Positions 16,814 to 25,971 of a stretch of DNA of 64,000 nucleotides are shown here, piece by piece. The position numbers were made by a program, and so were the translations under genes. The notes below the pieces were generated by a model. That model was not told the origin of the DNA. It saw only the letters and a program-made list of their open reading frames with translations, and searched no databases. Origin of the DNA: Candidatus Tepidiaquacellales bacterium OLB4/UTCHB1 (GTDB lineage: Bacteria > Bacteroidota > Ignavibacteria > Tepidaquicellales > Tepidaquicellaceae); assembly GCA_002050165.1 (NCBI GenBank), contig MWSW01000010.1, positions 1 through 64,000 on the forward strand. The letters are read 5' to 3'. Position 1 is the first letter of the stretch; every line of letters starts with the position of its first letter.

Positions 16814-18229
16814 CTAAATTTCAAATTCTTCCCCGTCGGAAGGAATGTAAATTTTCCCGAACCCCATTTTCTCTAATGCACTCTTAAGCGCCTGCTGTTG
16901 CGGGAGTTCACCGTGTACAAGAAATATATCTTCCAACAACTTCCGGTCGAATTTATCGAAGTATTCATGTAGTTCATTTTTATCCGCGTGGGCGGAAAAT
17001 GAGTTCAGTACAACTACGTTCGCATTTACCTGATACGAATCACCAAAGATTTTTACTGTCGGGTTAGGTTTATCCCTTGAGTCGATAATTTGTCTGCCGA
17101 GTGTATGTTGAGCCATAAACCCAACAATCAAAATTGTATTGTTCTTGTTTTCTATGTTATTTTTTAAGTGATGCAGAATTCTACCCGATTCGCACATTCC
17201 CGAAGCGGATATTATTATAACCGGTTCATCGAGTTCATTTAGTTTCTTGGAATAGAATGCATCTCGTATATAACTAACATGAGTATTGCCAAAAATATCG
17301 ACACCATTACGTAGTAATTTGGCGGTTTCCTTATCGAAACTGTCCGGATGTTTCCTGAAAACTTCTGTTGCGTTGGTCGAGAGCGGACTATCAACGAATA
17401 TTTTCACATCAGGAATTTTCCCTTCATTTAGGAGTTTCGTGTAAACGTAAACTATTTCCTGAGTTCTCCCGACGCTAAAAGCAGGAATGATTAATTTCCC
17501 GCTCTTATTGTAAGTTTCATTGATGGTTTTTGCGAATTGAAACTCCATTCCGTCCGATTTATCGTGTACTCTGTTGCCGTAAGTTGATTCACTAATAATA
17601 CAATTTACGTTACCAATAAAGTCCGGATCGCGTAGAATCGGGAGTCCGGGTCTTCCTATATCACCTGTAAAAGCAAACTTGATTTTTCGGGTATTTTGAT
17701 TTATTTCAAGCACGGTTTGTGCTGAGCCAAGTATATGCCCCGCATTAAAAAATTTCATTTTCACTTTGCCATCAAATTCCGGTATTTCTAATTCTTCATA
17801 GTAATTGACAGGTTTGAACAAGTTCAGAGTATTAATTACATCATCAATTGTGTACAATGGATTGAACTCCGGTTCATTTTTCTTTCGCCTTTTCTTGTTT
17901 ACATATTCGATATCTTTCTCCTGTATGTAGCCGCTATCGCGTAGCATAATTTCGCACAGATCTATCGTTGCAGGGGTTGCATAGATATTACCTTTGAACC
18001 CGTTGCGCCATAAACTCGGGAGATTCCCTGAATGATCAATATGAGCGTGAGATAAAATCACTGCATTAATCTTTTGAGGGTCGAAAAGCAAATTTTTATT
18101 CCTTTTGTAAGATTCTTCACGTTTACCCTGAAAAAGACCACAATCGAGTAATAAACTTTTCCCGTTAATCTCAAGCAAATGCTGAGAGCCGGTTACAGTC
18201 CTGGCTGCGCCGTGAAATTTAATTTTCAA
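16814..18229 (-). CDS. MBL-fold beta-CASP ribonuclease-like protein (YSH1/CPSF73 type)
   Basis: A 471-aa metallo-beta-lactamase of the RNA-specific beta-CASP group. The zinc motif HAHIDH is at residues 61-66, the third histidine lies in FNAGHILGS, and the beta-CASP domain contains SESTYGNR and FSVGRTQEIVY. The C-terminal motifs are SASGMCESGRILHHL and LNSFSAHADKNEL. This arrangement is that of bacterial homologues of the mRNA 3'-end endonuclease CPSF73. It may process or decay RNA in the cytoplasm, but the bacterial substrates are generally not known. It lies 5 nt after the glycosylase gene and is the last gene in the transcript from the GH16 gene. Confidence 0.92.
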   Translation of the reverse strand: MKIKFHGAARTVTGSQHLLEINGKSLLLDCGLFQGKREESYKRNKNLLFDPQKINAVILSHAHIDHSGNLPSLWRNGFKGNIYATPATIDLCEIMLRDSGYIQEKDIEYVNKKRRKKNEPEFNPLYTIDDVINTLNLFKPVNYYEELEIPEFDGKVKMKFFNAGHILGSAQTVLEINQNTRKIKFAFTGDIGRPGLPILRDPDFIGNVNCIISESTYGNRVHDKSDGMEFQFAKTINETYNKSGKLIIPAFSVGRTQEIVYVYTKLLNEGKIPDVKIFVDSPLSTNATEVFRKHPDSFDKETAKLLRNGVDIFGNTHVSYIRDAFYSKKLNELDEPVIIISASGMCESGRILHHLKNNIENKNNTILIVGFMAQHTLGRQIIDSRDKPNPTVKIFGDSYQVNANVVVLNSFSAHADKNELHEYFDKFDRKLLEDIFLVHGELPQQQALKSALEKMGFGKIYIPSDGEEFEI

Positions 18230-18234
18230 TATAG

Positions 18235-18858
18235 TTATTTTAGTTTGTTGAATTTATGGTTCGTAACGAATGGATTTCCATAAATGAAAAATCTGTTGAG
18301 CCTGTCCTCAGCTTTTGAAATTCCAATGCGTTTTGAGGCGCTTATTTTGAAATTTGTATAACCCGAATCGAAAATAAAAACTTCGCTTTTTGATGTAATG
18401 TCAATTCCGTTCAGTTCGAGCGAAATATCTAATGCCATACAAAGTTTACCGGGGCCACTGGTTAGATTGTAAATGTTGTTTACCTGTCTGAACTTTTTCA
18501 TTTCTTCAATTCCCGATAGTGGTTCAATCGCTCTTATAAGAACAGCATGGGCATCACCGGGCTTTCCGGCTGTAGCATTTGCGCAATAGTGTACTCCATA
18601 AATGAAGTAAACGTAAAGTAGCCCGGGACGATTGAACATAACTTCGTTTCTTTTGGTTTTGCCTTTGTAACTGTGACTGGCAGGGTCAGTCCTTCCTGTG
18701 TAAGCTTCAGTTTCTACTATCAAACCTGAAAGGATTTTACCGTTTATTATCCGGACGAAAGTTTTACCAAGGAGTTCTCTCGCAACTGTAAGCGACTTCC
18801 TTGTATAAAAACTTAATGGTAATGGTTTTGGTATGATTTCAGTTTTCTTAGTCCTCAC
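18235..18858 (-). CDS. DNA-3-methyladenine glycosylase (AAG/MPG family)
   Basis: Base-excision repair enzyme that removes 3-methyladenine and other alkylated purines. It is 207 aa, the normal size for bacterial AAG proteins. Characteristic blocks are ELLGKTFVR, IVETEAYTGRTDPASHSYKG with the catalytic glutamate in ETEAY, RNEVMFNRPGLLYVYFIYG, HYCANATAG and TSGPGKLCMALDI. Its start overlaps the 3' end of the TPR lipoprotein gene by 11 nt, suggesting translational coupling. Both the tight packing and the pairing with a beta-CASP RNase appear incidental rather than functional. Confidence 0.95.
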   Translation of the reverse strand: MRTKKTEIIPKPLPLSFYTRKSLTVARELLGKTFVRIINGKILSGLIVETEAYTGRTDPASHSYKGKTKRNEVMFNRPGLLYVYFIYGVHYCANATAGKPGDAHAVLIRAIEPLSGIEEMKKFRQVNNIYNLTSGPGKLCMALDISLELNGIDITSKSEVFIFDSGYTNFKISASKRIGISKAEDRLNRFFIYGNPFVTNHKFNKLK

Positions 18859-21178
18859 CCTCTCCTTTAGATTTTTTAATTTCTTCTACCGGTAACTGAT
18901 CGCCTTCTTTCTGTTGAACTTCACCATCGGGCTTTTCAACGTCTTCTTCGGGTTGATCTTTCTTAAGTTCCGGCTTTGGCTCGTTAATCGTTTCCGGATT
19001 TTCATTTTTCAGTTTGTCCTGATCATTTCCATCAGACTCTTTTTGAGTTAATACAGTTACCTTTTCAAATACACGGTTATTGTAAATTGTAAACGGATAG
19101 TTGGATATGATCATATTGTAGTAGTGTAGTGCGCTGTCTTTGTTTATGATCTGGTTTTCATAAATCCAGCCGAGGGTGTAATAAGCCCTAGGTAGTACAG
19201 TCGAGTCCGGGTGTGATATAATTATTCCCTGCAGTTCGGTAATTGCTTCAGAATACTGCTTGTTCAAAATGGAAGAAGAAACCTTTTCAAATATCTGGTC
19301 AACTCCTGCAGATACATTTTGGTTTACTGATAACCCAAGTTGTTTTTTTGATTCAATTGCAAAAGGTGAATTCGGATATTCATTTATTATTTTGTTGTAG
19401 ATTACTTCTGCCTCCGCTGTCCTGCCTGAATTCGACAGTACGATAGCTTTAGTGTAATACGCCTTTGCAAGATTAAGGTAATCTGTTTCTTCGCTAATCA
19501 GTAAATTAAGGTAATGTTCGGCAGAATCGGGGATAACAATTTCGTACATGAATATTTCAGCGAGTTGAAATAAAGCGCTGAACCTTTGGTCTTGAATCTT
19601 ATTAATATCCACTTGCTGATTGCCCGTAGTATCTTCTTCGGTTTTCCCGGAATTCTCTTTATCCTCACCCGTTTCTTTTCCCGATTCTTTTAGCTTCTCT
19701 TTTTCCTTTATGTCGCCTTCTTTTTCTTTGCCGGATTTTATAGAATCGTCGAGTTCGATTGAAAACCTGAAAGTCTGACCGCCACCCTTCCCTTCAGGTG
19801 TTTCACGGTTTTCTATTCCGTCTCTGCCCGGCGCTGTTTCAATTCCTTTTTGTTCGAGACGTTTTATCCTGTACTCTTCAAGCTCCTTGTTCTGAAGTGG
19901 GATTTCCTGTTTGGTCGTATTATTTGCTTTCGCAATTAAAGTGAAATATTTATCTAGAACTTTTGATTTATTTTTAGTGATTTCGGAGAAATTAGAGTTA
20001 GAATTTTCCTGATTAGATTTGTTGTAGTTTACCAATGCTGTAAGATAATCACCTGAATTAGTCTCGTAATATTTAGCGAGGTAATAGTATGCATCAGATG
20101 CGGATATTGAACCGGGGAAATCTACAATCACGTTATAATATGCAATTTTGGCTTTCTCAAAATTGCCCATTGCAAGCAGATTGTTTGCAATCTCTAAATC
20201 TACCAATTGTCTAAACTCCGGGTAATCCCGATAGTCAGATGCCATATCTTCCAGAAGTTCGCCTGCCAGACGGTAATTCTGATCGCTGATTAATGCTTTA
20301 GCATAGTTAAGGCTTGAATAAAAGGTGAGGTCTAAATTAGAACTCAAATCAATTGCTTTATTAAATGCCGCCGTAGTAAGGGGCGATTCGAAGGTTGAGT
20401 AGATTCTGGCAAGCAGGTATTGATTACGTGCGCGGGTTTCCGAATCTTTTGAGAGGTCAACGGCATCTTTGAGATATTTCATCGCCTCCGACTGGTTTTT
20501 TTGAGTGAGATAGTAAACCCCCAAATCGAATGCAGCTTCGGATTTTACCGAAAAGTTTTTTGAATTTTCTAAAAGGCTTTTCATTAATGTTTCTGCTTCA
20601 CGGTTTTGACCGAGCCGAAACTTTGTCTTTGAGTAGTACAAAATAGCTTTATCGCGGACTGCACTGGTCTCAAACTTTGATAGGAACTCAGAGAGTGACC
20701 TTTCGGCTTGAAGATATTCCTGCATATAGTAATATGATTGCCCGATCATTAGTACCGCTTTATCGATAAACCTCGAATCTTTTTGAAACTGAATTACCTT
20801 AGAGGCACGCTCGACGACTTTAGTGAACAAATCTTTAGTCTGAGGAGATATTGGCGTTGCGATGTTTAAGGAATCAAGTCGCCTGTTATAAGCCGCAATC
20901 CTTGATGTTTCAATCTGGTTCATTGCCTGGTCGAAATCCGATTGTGCGGTATAATATGCGTTGAAGTATGCGGAAAAATTTTCAATCCGGTTTCCTAAAA
21001 AAATATAGGTAACGAAGTCCTGATATTTATCGTCGTTCGTCAATTCATAATCCGGCTCCGTTATTGTATCGAGAGGTGAACCGGAAAATGTCCGGTGTGT
21101 AACGTAGTTACATGAAGCGGAATACAGCAGACACACTGCAAAAATTAATGCTGCCCCGATTCTGTTGGTTATCCTCAT
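18848..21178 (-). CDS. TPR-repeat lipoprotein with charged low-complexity linker
   Basis: A 776-aa envelope lipoprotein. The signal peptide ends LLYSASC, so cysteine 23 would be lipidated. The N-terminal half holds many tetratricopeptide repeats (for example VKSEAAFDLGVYYLTQKNQSEAMKYL split between residues 210 and 240). A Lys/Glu/Gly-rich linker of about 100 residues follows (around 445-545), then another TPR set with FALFQLAEIFMYE-type helices, and the protein ends in an acidic/lysine-rich low-complexity tail. The repeat order resembles gliding- or assembly-associated TPR lipoproteins of Bacteroidota such as the SprE/PorW group. That resemblance is my inference and needs a profile search. 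Confidence 0.82.
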   Translation of the reverse strand: MRITNRIGAALIFAVCLLYSASCNYVTHRTFSGSPLDTITEPDYELTNDDKYQDFVTYIFLGNRIENFSAYFNAYYTAQSDFDQAMNQIETSRIAAYNRRLDSLNIATPISPQTKDLFTKVVERASKVIQFQKDSRFIDKAVLMIGQSYYYMQEYLQAERSLSEFLSKFETSAVRDKAILYYSKTKFRLGQNREAETLMKSLLENSKNFSVKSEAAFDLGVYYLTQKNQSEAMKYLKDAVDLSKDSETRARNQYLLARIYSTFESPLTTAAFNKAIDLSSNLDLTFYSSLNYAKALISDQNYRLAGELLEDMASDYRDYPEFRQLVDLEIANNLLAMGNFEKAKIAYYNVIVDFPGSISASDAYYYLAKYYETNSGDYLTALVNYNKSNQENSNSNFSEITKNKSKVLDKYFTLIAKANNTTKQEIPLQNKELEEYRIKRLEQKGIETAPGRDGIENRETPEGKGGGQTFRFSIELDDSIKSGKEKEGDIKEKEKLKESGKETGEDKENSGKTEEDTTGNQQVDINKIQDQRFSALFQLAEIFMYEIVIPDSAEHYLNLLISEETDYLNLAKAYYTKAIVLSNSGRTAEAEVIYNKIINEYPNSPFAIESKKQLGLSVNQNVSAGVDQIFEKVSSSILNKQYSEAITELQGIIISHPDSTVLPRAYYTLGWIYENQIINKDSALHYYNMIISNYPFTIYNNRVFEKVTVLTQKESDGNDQDKLKNENPETINEPKPELKKDQPEEDVEKPDGEVQQKEGDQLPVEEIKKSKGEGED

Positions 21179-21240
21179 TTAATAATTTGATTGTTCAGTT
21201 TTTCACAATTAATTTAATCATGCTACCTTACTATGTTAAG

Positions 21241-22071
21241 TTAGTTCGATGGTACCATTTTATAAACACGGATGTAATCAATTTCCATGACATAAGGTGA
21301 ATTGGAATCATCAACCTGTTTGTTGTTTTGTTCGTGATCCTTGACTGCAACGTTAGCAATCATAAACATAGGCGCTGTGGGAATACCTTCTGTCATTTCA
21401 AAGACAACTTTACCATCAAGTTTCCATGTAGCTTTATTCGGCAGACATTCAAATTCCCAGACCATCCAGCGATCTGCAAAATCGCCTTCAGTAGAGCTGG
21501 ATTTTACGTAATAAAACGGTTCGCCAAGGCCGTAATATTTCCCTGTTTCATAATTTGGATAGTCAATACCCCAATGCAATGTAGAAGATATTTGGTTTTT
21601 ATCAATCCCGAAATATTCAAACACGTCAACCTCCGGCAAGGTTGGTCTTTGTTCCGGTAAGAGCCAGAAAGCAGGCCAAAATCCTTTTCTGAAAGGAAAT
21701 TTAACGCGGATTTCCCATTTCCCGTACGGTTGTACGAAACTCTCGGAACTGCAAATCATACCCGAAGTGTATTCAAATTGCTTTTCGCTTTCTACGTCTT
21801 TTCCATAAATCTGCTTTTTAACCGTCGTCAGTTGCAACTTACCATCTTTAACCGAAACATTCTCCGGCATATACCACTGCAATTCCTTGTTAGACCAGAT
21901 CGTTCTCGTTTCCCATGGAAATTCTGTTATCCATTTTGTTGTATCAAACGTGTTGAAATTATCTTCGAAAGTGAGCTCCCATTTTATCGGCATATCATTT
22001 CCCGACGTTTTACAGCCTCCGGCCGGTTTAAAAATTAACAAGGCAATTAAAACCAAATAAAGTTTCAGCAT
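21241..22071 (-). CDS. Glycoside hydrolase family 16 lipoprotein (beta-glucanase/laminarinase-like)
   Basis: A lipid-anchored beta-glucan hydrolase of 276 aa. The lipobox is KPAGGC (cysteine 20). The GH16 active-site motif ExDxxE appears as EVDVFE, residues 147-152, with glutamates 147 and 152 as nucleophile and acid/base. The flanking WEIRVKFPFRKGFWPAFWLLP and the C-terminal MEIDYIRVYK are characteristic of laminarinases/lichenases. It would hydrolyse beta-1,3 or mixed-linked glucans at the cell surface or in the periplasm. It is the first gene of a minus-strand run, diverging from lon across 178 nt that presumably contain both promoters. Confidence 0.95.
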   Translation of the reverse strand: MLKLYLVLIALLIFKPAGGCKTSGNDMPIKWELTFEDNFNTFDTTKWITEFPWETRTIWSNKELQWYMPENVSVKDGKLQLTTVKKQIYGKDVESEKQFEYTSGMICSSESFVQPYGKWEIRVKFPFRKGFWPAFWLLPEQRPTLPEVDVFEYFGIDKNQISSTLHWGIDYPNYETGKYYGLGEPFYYVKSSSTEGDFADRWMVWEFECLPNKATWKLDGKVVFEMTEGIPTAPMFMIANVAVKDHEQNNKQVDDSNSPYVMEIDYIRVYKMVPSN

Positions 22072-22249
22072 AACGAAAAGTTTTTAGGATAAAATCACAT
22101 TAAAATTAATTTGAGTAAATGCAAAAGTAAAATATAATCAAACAAATGCGAATTACTTTTAAATTCCGAATAGGATAGCTAACTTGTCCGAAATTCATCA
22201 CTGATATTTAAAAACGAAGAATTTATTTTTACATCTAATTTAAATTCAA

Positions 22250-24706
22250 ATGACAGATAAAGATAGCATATACGATCATTTTGACGAGGTCTTTTACGAA
22301 AGCGACACAATGTCGGAAGAAGGGAAAGATAAAATTCCCATCGTATTGCCGGTTTTACCTTTAAAAGATTTAGTGGTTTTCCCGCATACAGTTTACCCGA
22401 TATTAGCCGGTAGAGATACATCTGTTAAAGCAATAAACAAATCAATCACTGCAGACAAATATATTTTTCTTGTAACACAAATTGACCCTGCAATTGAAAA
22501 CACAACAAGTGCTAACCTTTATAAAATAGGTGTTGTCGCAAAAATACTTCAGGTTTTAAGGCTCCCGAACGGACTGATTAAAGTGTTGGTCAACGGTATT
22601 ATCCCTGCCAAAGTAATCAGGTTTCAGGAACACGATTTCATTACCGCCGAAGTGTTTAACATTCCATCATTTGACAATGTAACTCCGGAGTTAAACGCAC
22701 TCGTTAAGAGGGCGTCTTCGCTGTTCAATGAATATGTTCAGGCAAATAAAGAGATTCCGAATGAAATTATGAGTAAATATAACGCTTTAAAAGAAGCACA
22801 AAAGAAATTGTATTTCATTGCTTCTCATCTCAATTTGGATGTGAAGAAAAGATACACAATACTTGAGCGCGAAAGTATTGAAGCAAAATTTTTCGAAGTG
22901 TTATATCTTTTAAATTCGGAGCTGGAAATACTTAATGCTGAAAAAGAAATTGACGCTAAGATTTACAATGCGATGCAAAAAAATCAGCGGAAATTTATTG
23001 TGCAGGAACAGATTAGGATATTACAGGAAGAATTGGAAGAAGATACGGAATCCGATCCTGACTTGATCAAGCTTAGAGGGAAAATTGAAAAATCGGGAAT
23101 GCCAAAACCGGTTATGGATAAGACGATGGAAGAGTTCTCAAAGCTAAGGAAAACTCCGCAAATGTCACCTGAATTTTCAGTCCTCCGCAACTATCTTGAT
23201 TGGTTGGTCTCAGTACCGTGGACTGAATCTACTGAAGACAACTTCGATCTGAATAGCGCTAAAGTGATTCTGGACGAAGATCACTACGACCTTGAGAAAC
23301 CTAAAGAAAGGATACTGGAGCTTTTAGCTGTATTGAAATTGCTTAAAGACAAGAGTATTAAAAGTTCACCAAAGGGGCAGATATTATGCTTTGCAGGTCC
23401 GCCGGGAGTTGGTAAAACTTCACTCGGTAAATCAATCGCAAGGGCAATAGGCAGGAAATTCGTAAGGCTTTCAGTAGGTGGCGTTAGGGATGAAGCGGAA
23501 ATCCGTGGTCACAGGCGAACGTACATCGGTTCAATGCCGGGTAAAATTATTCAGGCGATGAAGAGGGCGGGGACAATTAATCCGGTTATTCTTATTGATG
23601 AAATTGACAAAATGAGCAATGATTTCAGAGGCGATCCGTCAAGTGCAATGCTCGAAGTTTTAGACCCTGAACAGAATAATACCTTTAACGACCACTATCT
23701 CGAAGTAGATTACGATTTGTCGAAAGTGCTTTTTATCACAACCGCCAATGTGAAATATAATATACCGCATGCCTTGCGTGATAGAATGGAACTAATAGAA
23801 ATGAGCAGCTATATGGATTTTCAAAAGCTGGAAATAGCAAAGAAGCACATAATTCCAAATGAACTTGTGGAGCATGGTCTGGATGGGCAAGGGGTGAAAT
23901 TTAACGATAAATCAATTTACCGGATAATTCGCGAATATACCCGCGAAGCCGGAGTTAGGAACCTCGAGCGGGAGATATCATCTATAATCAGAAAAGTTGC
24001 AAAAGAAAAGGTAATGAATGGGACTGTTACTCCAAAAGGGATAACAATTACACCAGCGAAAATTGAAGAGTATCTCGGCGTTCCGAAATTTAAAAACAAA
24101 CCCGCCGAGCAACGAAAAGCCGGAAAGGTAGGATCAGTGTTCGGTCTCGCCTGGACCCCGATGGGCGGGGATATTCTAACCGTTGACGCTAACGTGATGA
24201 AAGGAACGGGCAAGCTTACCCTCACTGGTAAACTTGGAGACGTGATGAAAGAATCTGCAATGGCGGGATTATCATATTTGAGATCAAACTCTGAATCATT
24301 TGGAATTGACGAAAATCTGTTCAAAGAAAACGATATTCACATACACTTACCCGAAGGTGCAATCCCAAAAGACGGACCGTCTGCCGGCATTACAATGGTG
24401 ATAGCAGTTCTCTCTGCACTTACTAAAATACCCTGCAGTACCAATGTAGCTATGACCGGTGAGATAACACTTCGCGGTAACGTTCTGCCGATTGGTGGTT
24501 TGAAAGAAAAATTACTTGCTGCATTGCGGAGCGGAATAATGAACGTTATTATACCTCAGGACAATGAAAAAAACCTGAAAGATATTTCTGTTGACATTAC
24601 ATCAAAGCTTAATATTGTGACAGTCTCAAAAATCGAACAAGGGTTTGAACTCATCTTCGGGAAGGATAAGTTAAAAAAGAGAAAAGTTAACAAAAAAAAT
24701 TATTAA
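22250..24706 (+). CDS. lon: ATP-dependent protease Lon
   Basis: An 818-aa cytoplasmic AAA+ serine protease that degrades misfolded and regulatory proteins. Its parts in order are the LonN substrate-binding domain (LPVLPLKDLVVFPHTVYPI, from about residue 32), a coiled region, and the AAA+ module with Walker A GPPGVGKTS at about 383-391. The peptidase domain follows, with catalytic serine 711 in PKDGPSAG and lysine 754 in GGLKEK. Length is typical. The start at 22250 adds about 30 acidic residues before the LonN domain, which is common. The stop is 7 nt before dnaX. Confidence 0.98.
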   Translation: MTDKDSIYDHFDEVFYESDTMSEEGKDKIPIVLPVLPLKDLVVFPHTVYPILAGRDTSVKAINKSITADKYIFLVTQIDPAIENTTSANLYKIGVVAKILQVLRLPNGLIKVLVNGIIPAKVIRFQEHDFITAEVFNIPSFDNVTPELNALVKRASSLFNEYVQANKEIPNEIMSKYNALKEAQKKLYFIASHLNLDVKKRYTILERESIEAKFFEVLYLLNSELEILNAEKEIDAKIYNAMQKNQRKFIVQEQIRILQEELEEDTESDPDLIKLRGKIEKSGMPKPVMDKTMEEFSKLRKTPQMSPEFSVLRNYLDWLVSVPWTESTEDNFDLNSAKVILDEDHYDLEKPKERILELLAVLKLLKDKSIKSSPKGQILCFAGPPGVGKTSLGKSIARAIGRKFVRLSVGGVRDEAEIRGHRRTYIGSMPGKIIQAMKRAGTINPVILIDEIDKMSNDFRGDPSSAMLEVLDPEQNNTFNDHYLEVDYDLSKVLFITTANVKYNIPHALRDRMELIEMSSYMDFQKLEIAKKHIIPNELVEHGLDGQGVKFNDKSIYRIIREYTREAGVRNLEREISSIIRKVAKEKVMNGTVTPKGITITPAKIEEYLGVPKFKNKPAEQRKAGKVGSVFGLAWTPMGGDILTVDANVMKGTGKLTLTGKLGDVMKESAMAGLSYLRSNSESFGIDENLFKENDIHIHLPEGAIPKDGPSAGITMVIAVLSALTKIPCSTNVAMTGEITLRGNVLPIGGLKEKLLAALRSGIMNVIIPQDNEKNLKDISVDITSKLNIVTVSKIEQGFELIFGKDKLKKRKVNKKNY

Positions 24707-24713
24707 GCCCAAT

Positions 24714-25964
24714 ATGTCAGATTTCATGGTATCAGCGAGGAAGTTCAGACCACAAAAGTTTAATGAAGTAACTTCTCAGGATTTCGTAGTCCAGACAATG
24801 AGAAATGCTATCAAGGTAAACAAAATCGCTCACGCATATCTACTGAGTGGACCAAGAGGTGTTGGCAAGACTACGATTGCAAGGATAATGGCAAAAGCTC
24901 TCAACTGTACAGATCCAGGAGATGGCGAACCATGTGGCGAATGTGGGAATTGTACAGAGATAACTAAAGGTGTGCATCCCGATGTAGTTGAAATGGACGC
25001 AGCGTCAAACAGAGGAATTGATGATGTTCGGGCAATTCAGGATACGGCAAAGTATTACCCGATTAAGGGGAAATATAAGTTCTTTATTATTGACGAAGTT
25101 CACATGCTGACGCTTCAAGCGTTCAATGCATTGCTGAAGATTCTTGAAGAACCGCCAAAGTATTTGATTTTTATTCTTGCGACAACTAATCCGGAAAAGA
25201 TACCTCAAACGATTGTAAGCCGTTGCCAGAGGTTTCAGTTGCAACGGATTACCATAAACGAAATTTCAGATAAACTTAATGAAATCGCAAAGCAGGAAGG
25301 TGTAAACATTGATGAACGATCGGTGTTCCTGATTGCAAAACTTGGTGACGGTGCGCTAAGGGATGCGCTTGGAATTTTCGATATGGCGGTTTCATTCTGT
25401 GGGAACAATATTACTTTTGATGAGCTGCGGGGATTTCTGAACCTGCCGGATAAAGAGATATATTTCGAAATTTCAAACCGTGTAATTTCATCAGACGCGA
25501 AAGGTATAATTGAATATTTCGAAGAGGTGAGCTCAAGGGGATTTGATTTAATGACTTTTTACAACGGGGTTACGGAACATTTTAGAAATCTTCTGTTGGT
25601 AAAAACAACCGGTAGCCCTGATTTACTGGATGAATCGGAAGCTGTGAAATCAATGTATCTTGAATCAGCGCAGAAATTTTCCGAACCTCAATTGCTTAGG
25701 TTATTGAAGGTTTTATTTGAGGCTGAATCGAGGTTGAAATATTCTTCCAACCAGAAATTGTTGCTGGAAATGCTTCTTGTAGAACTTACCCGCGTAAACG
25801 GTGAAATTAGCGATTTGATTTCAGTTATCGAAATTCTTCGGGGTTCAAAAAAAAAACTTGACGAAGAAATTACCGCTACAGGAATATCAAACACTCAACC
25901 CACCGAATCAGATATTGTTAAAAAGCTTAAAGAACTATTTAATGTAGTTGAGTATAAACCGTGA
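24714..25964 (+). CDS. dnaX: DNA polymerase III subunit gamma/tau
   Basis: Clamp-loader ATPase that builds the replisome. The AAA+ domain has Walker A GPRGVGKT at residues 46-53, a four-cysteine zinc site (C65, C74, C77, C80) and the DEVHMLT box. The ATPase and collar domains are complete. The protein is only 416 aa, so the tau-like tail (binding polymerase and DnaB) is minimal. A run of ten A residues at 25847-25856 encodes the Lys-rich stretch at residues 379-381. A +1-frame slip there would reach an immediate TGA. It is the first of a tight plus-strand run ending with rmuC. Confidence 0.96.
   Translation: MSDFMVSARKFRPQKFNEVTSQDFVVQTMRNAIKVNKIAHAYLLSGPRGVGKTTIARIMAKALNCTDPGDGEPCGECGNCTEITKGVHPDVVEMDAASNRGIDDVRAIQDTAKYYPIKGKYKFFIIDEVHMLTLQAFNALLKILEEPPKYLIFILATTNPEKIPQTIVSRCQRFQLQRITINEISDKLNEIAKQEGVNIDERSVFLIAKLGDGALRDALGIFDMAVSFCGNNITFDELRGFLNLPDKEIYFEISNRVISSDAKGIIEYFEEVSSRGFDLMTFYNGVTEHFRNLLLVKTTGSPDLLDESEAVKSMYLESAQKFSEPQLLRLLKVLFEAESRLKYSSNQKLLLEMLLVELTRVNGEISDLISVIEILRGSKKKLDEEITATGISNTQPTESDIVKKLKELFNVVEYKP
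25847..25859 (+). promoter_or_regulatory. Possible slippage site (A10 run) inside dnaX
   Basis: Ten consecutive A residues (25847-25856) precede CTTGA. In frame this reads Ser-Lys-Lys-Lys-Leu. With one A added or two lost, the next codons become ACT TGA, ending the protein at about 382 aa. With one A lost, a 36-residue alternative tail ends at TAG 25945-25947. Homopolymer slippage or frameshifting in dnaX is well known from Escherichia coli (A6G) and Thermus (A9), so a function is plausible. Here it is only inferred. Confidence 0.45.
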
Positions 25965-25971
25965 ACTATTA

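Noticed and set aside
23917-24324. 135-codon minus-strand open frame opposite lon
   Set aside because: Antisense to the conserved Lon protease region with no independent evidence.
25948-25971. Upstream TTG start for agmatinase
   Set aside because: It would overlap the end of dnaX and adds eight residues of no apparent conservation; ATG 25972 is preferred.
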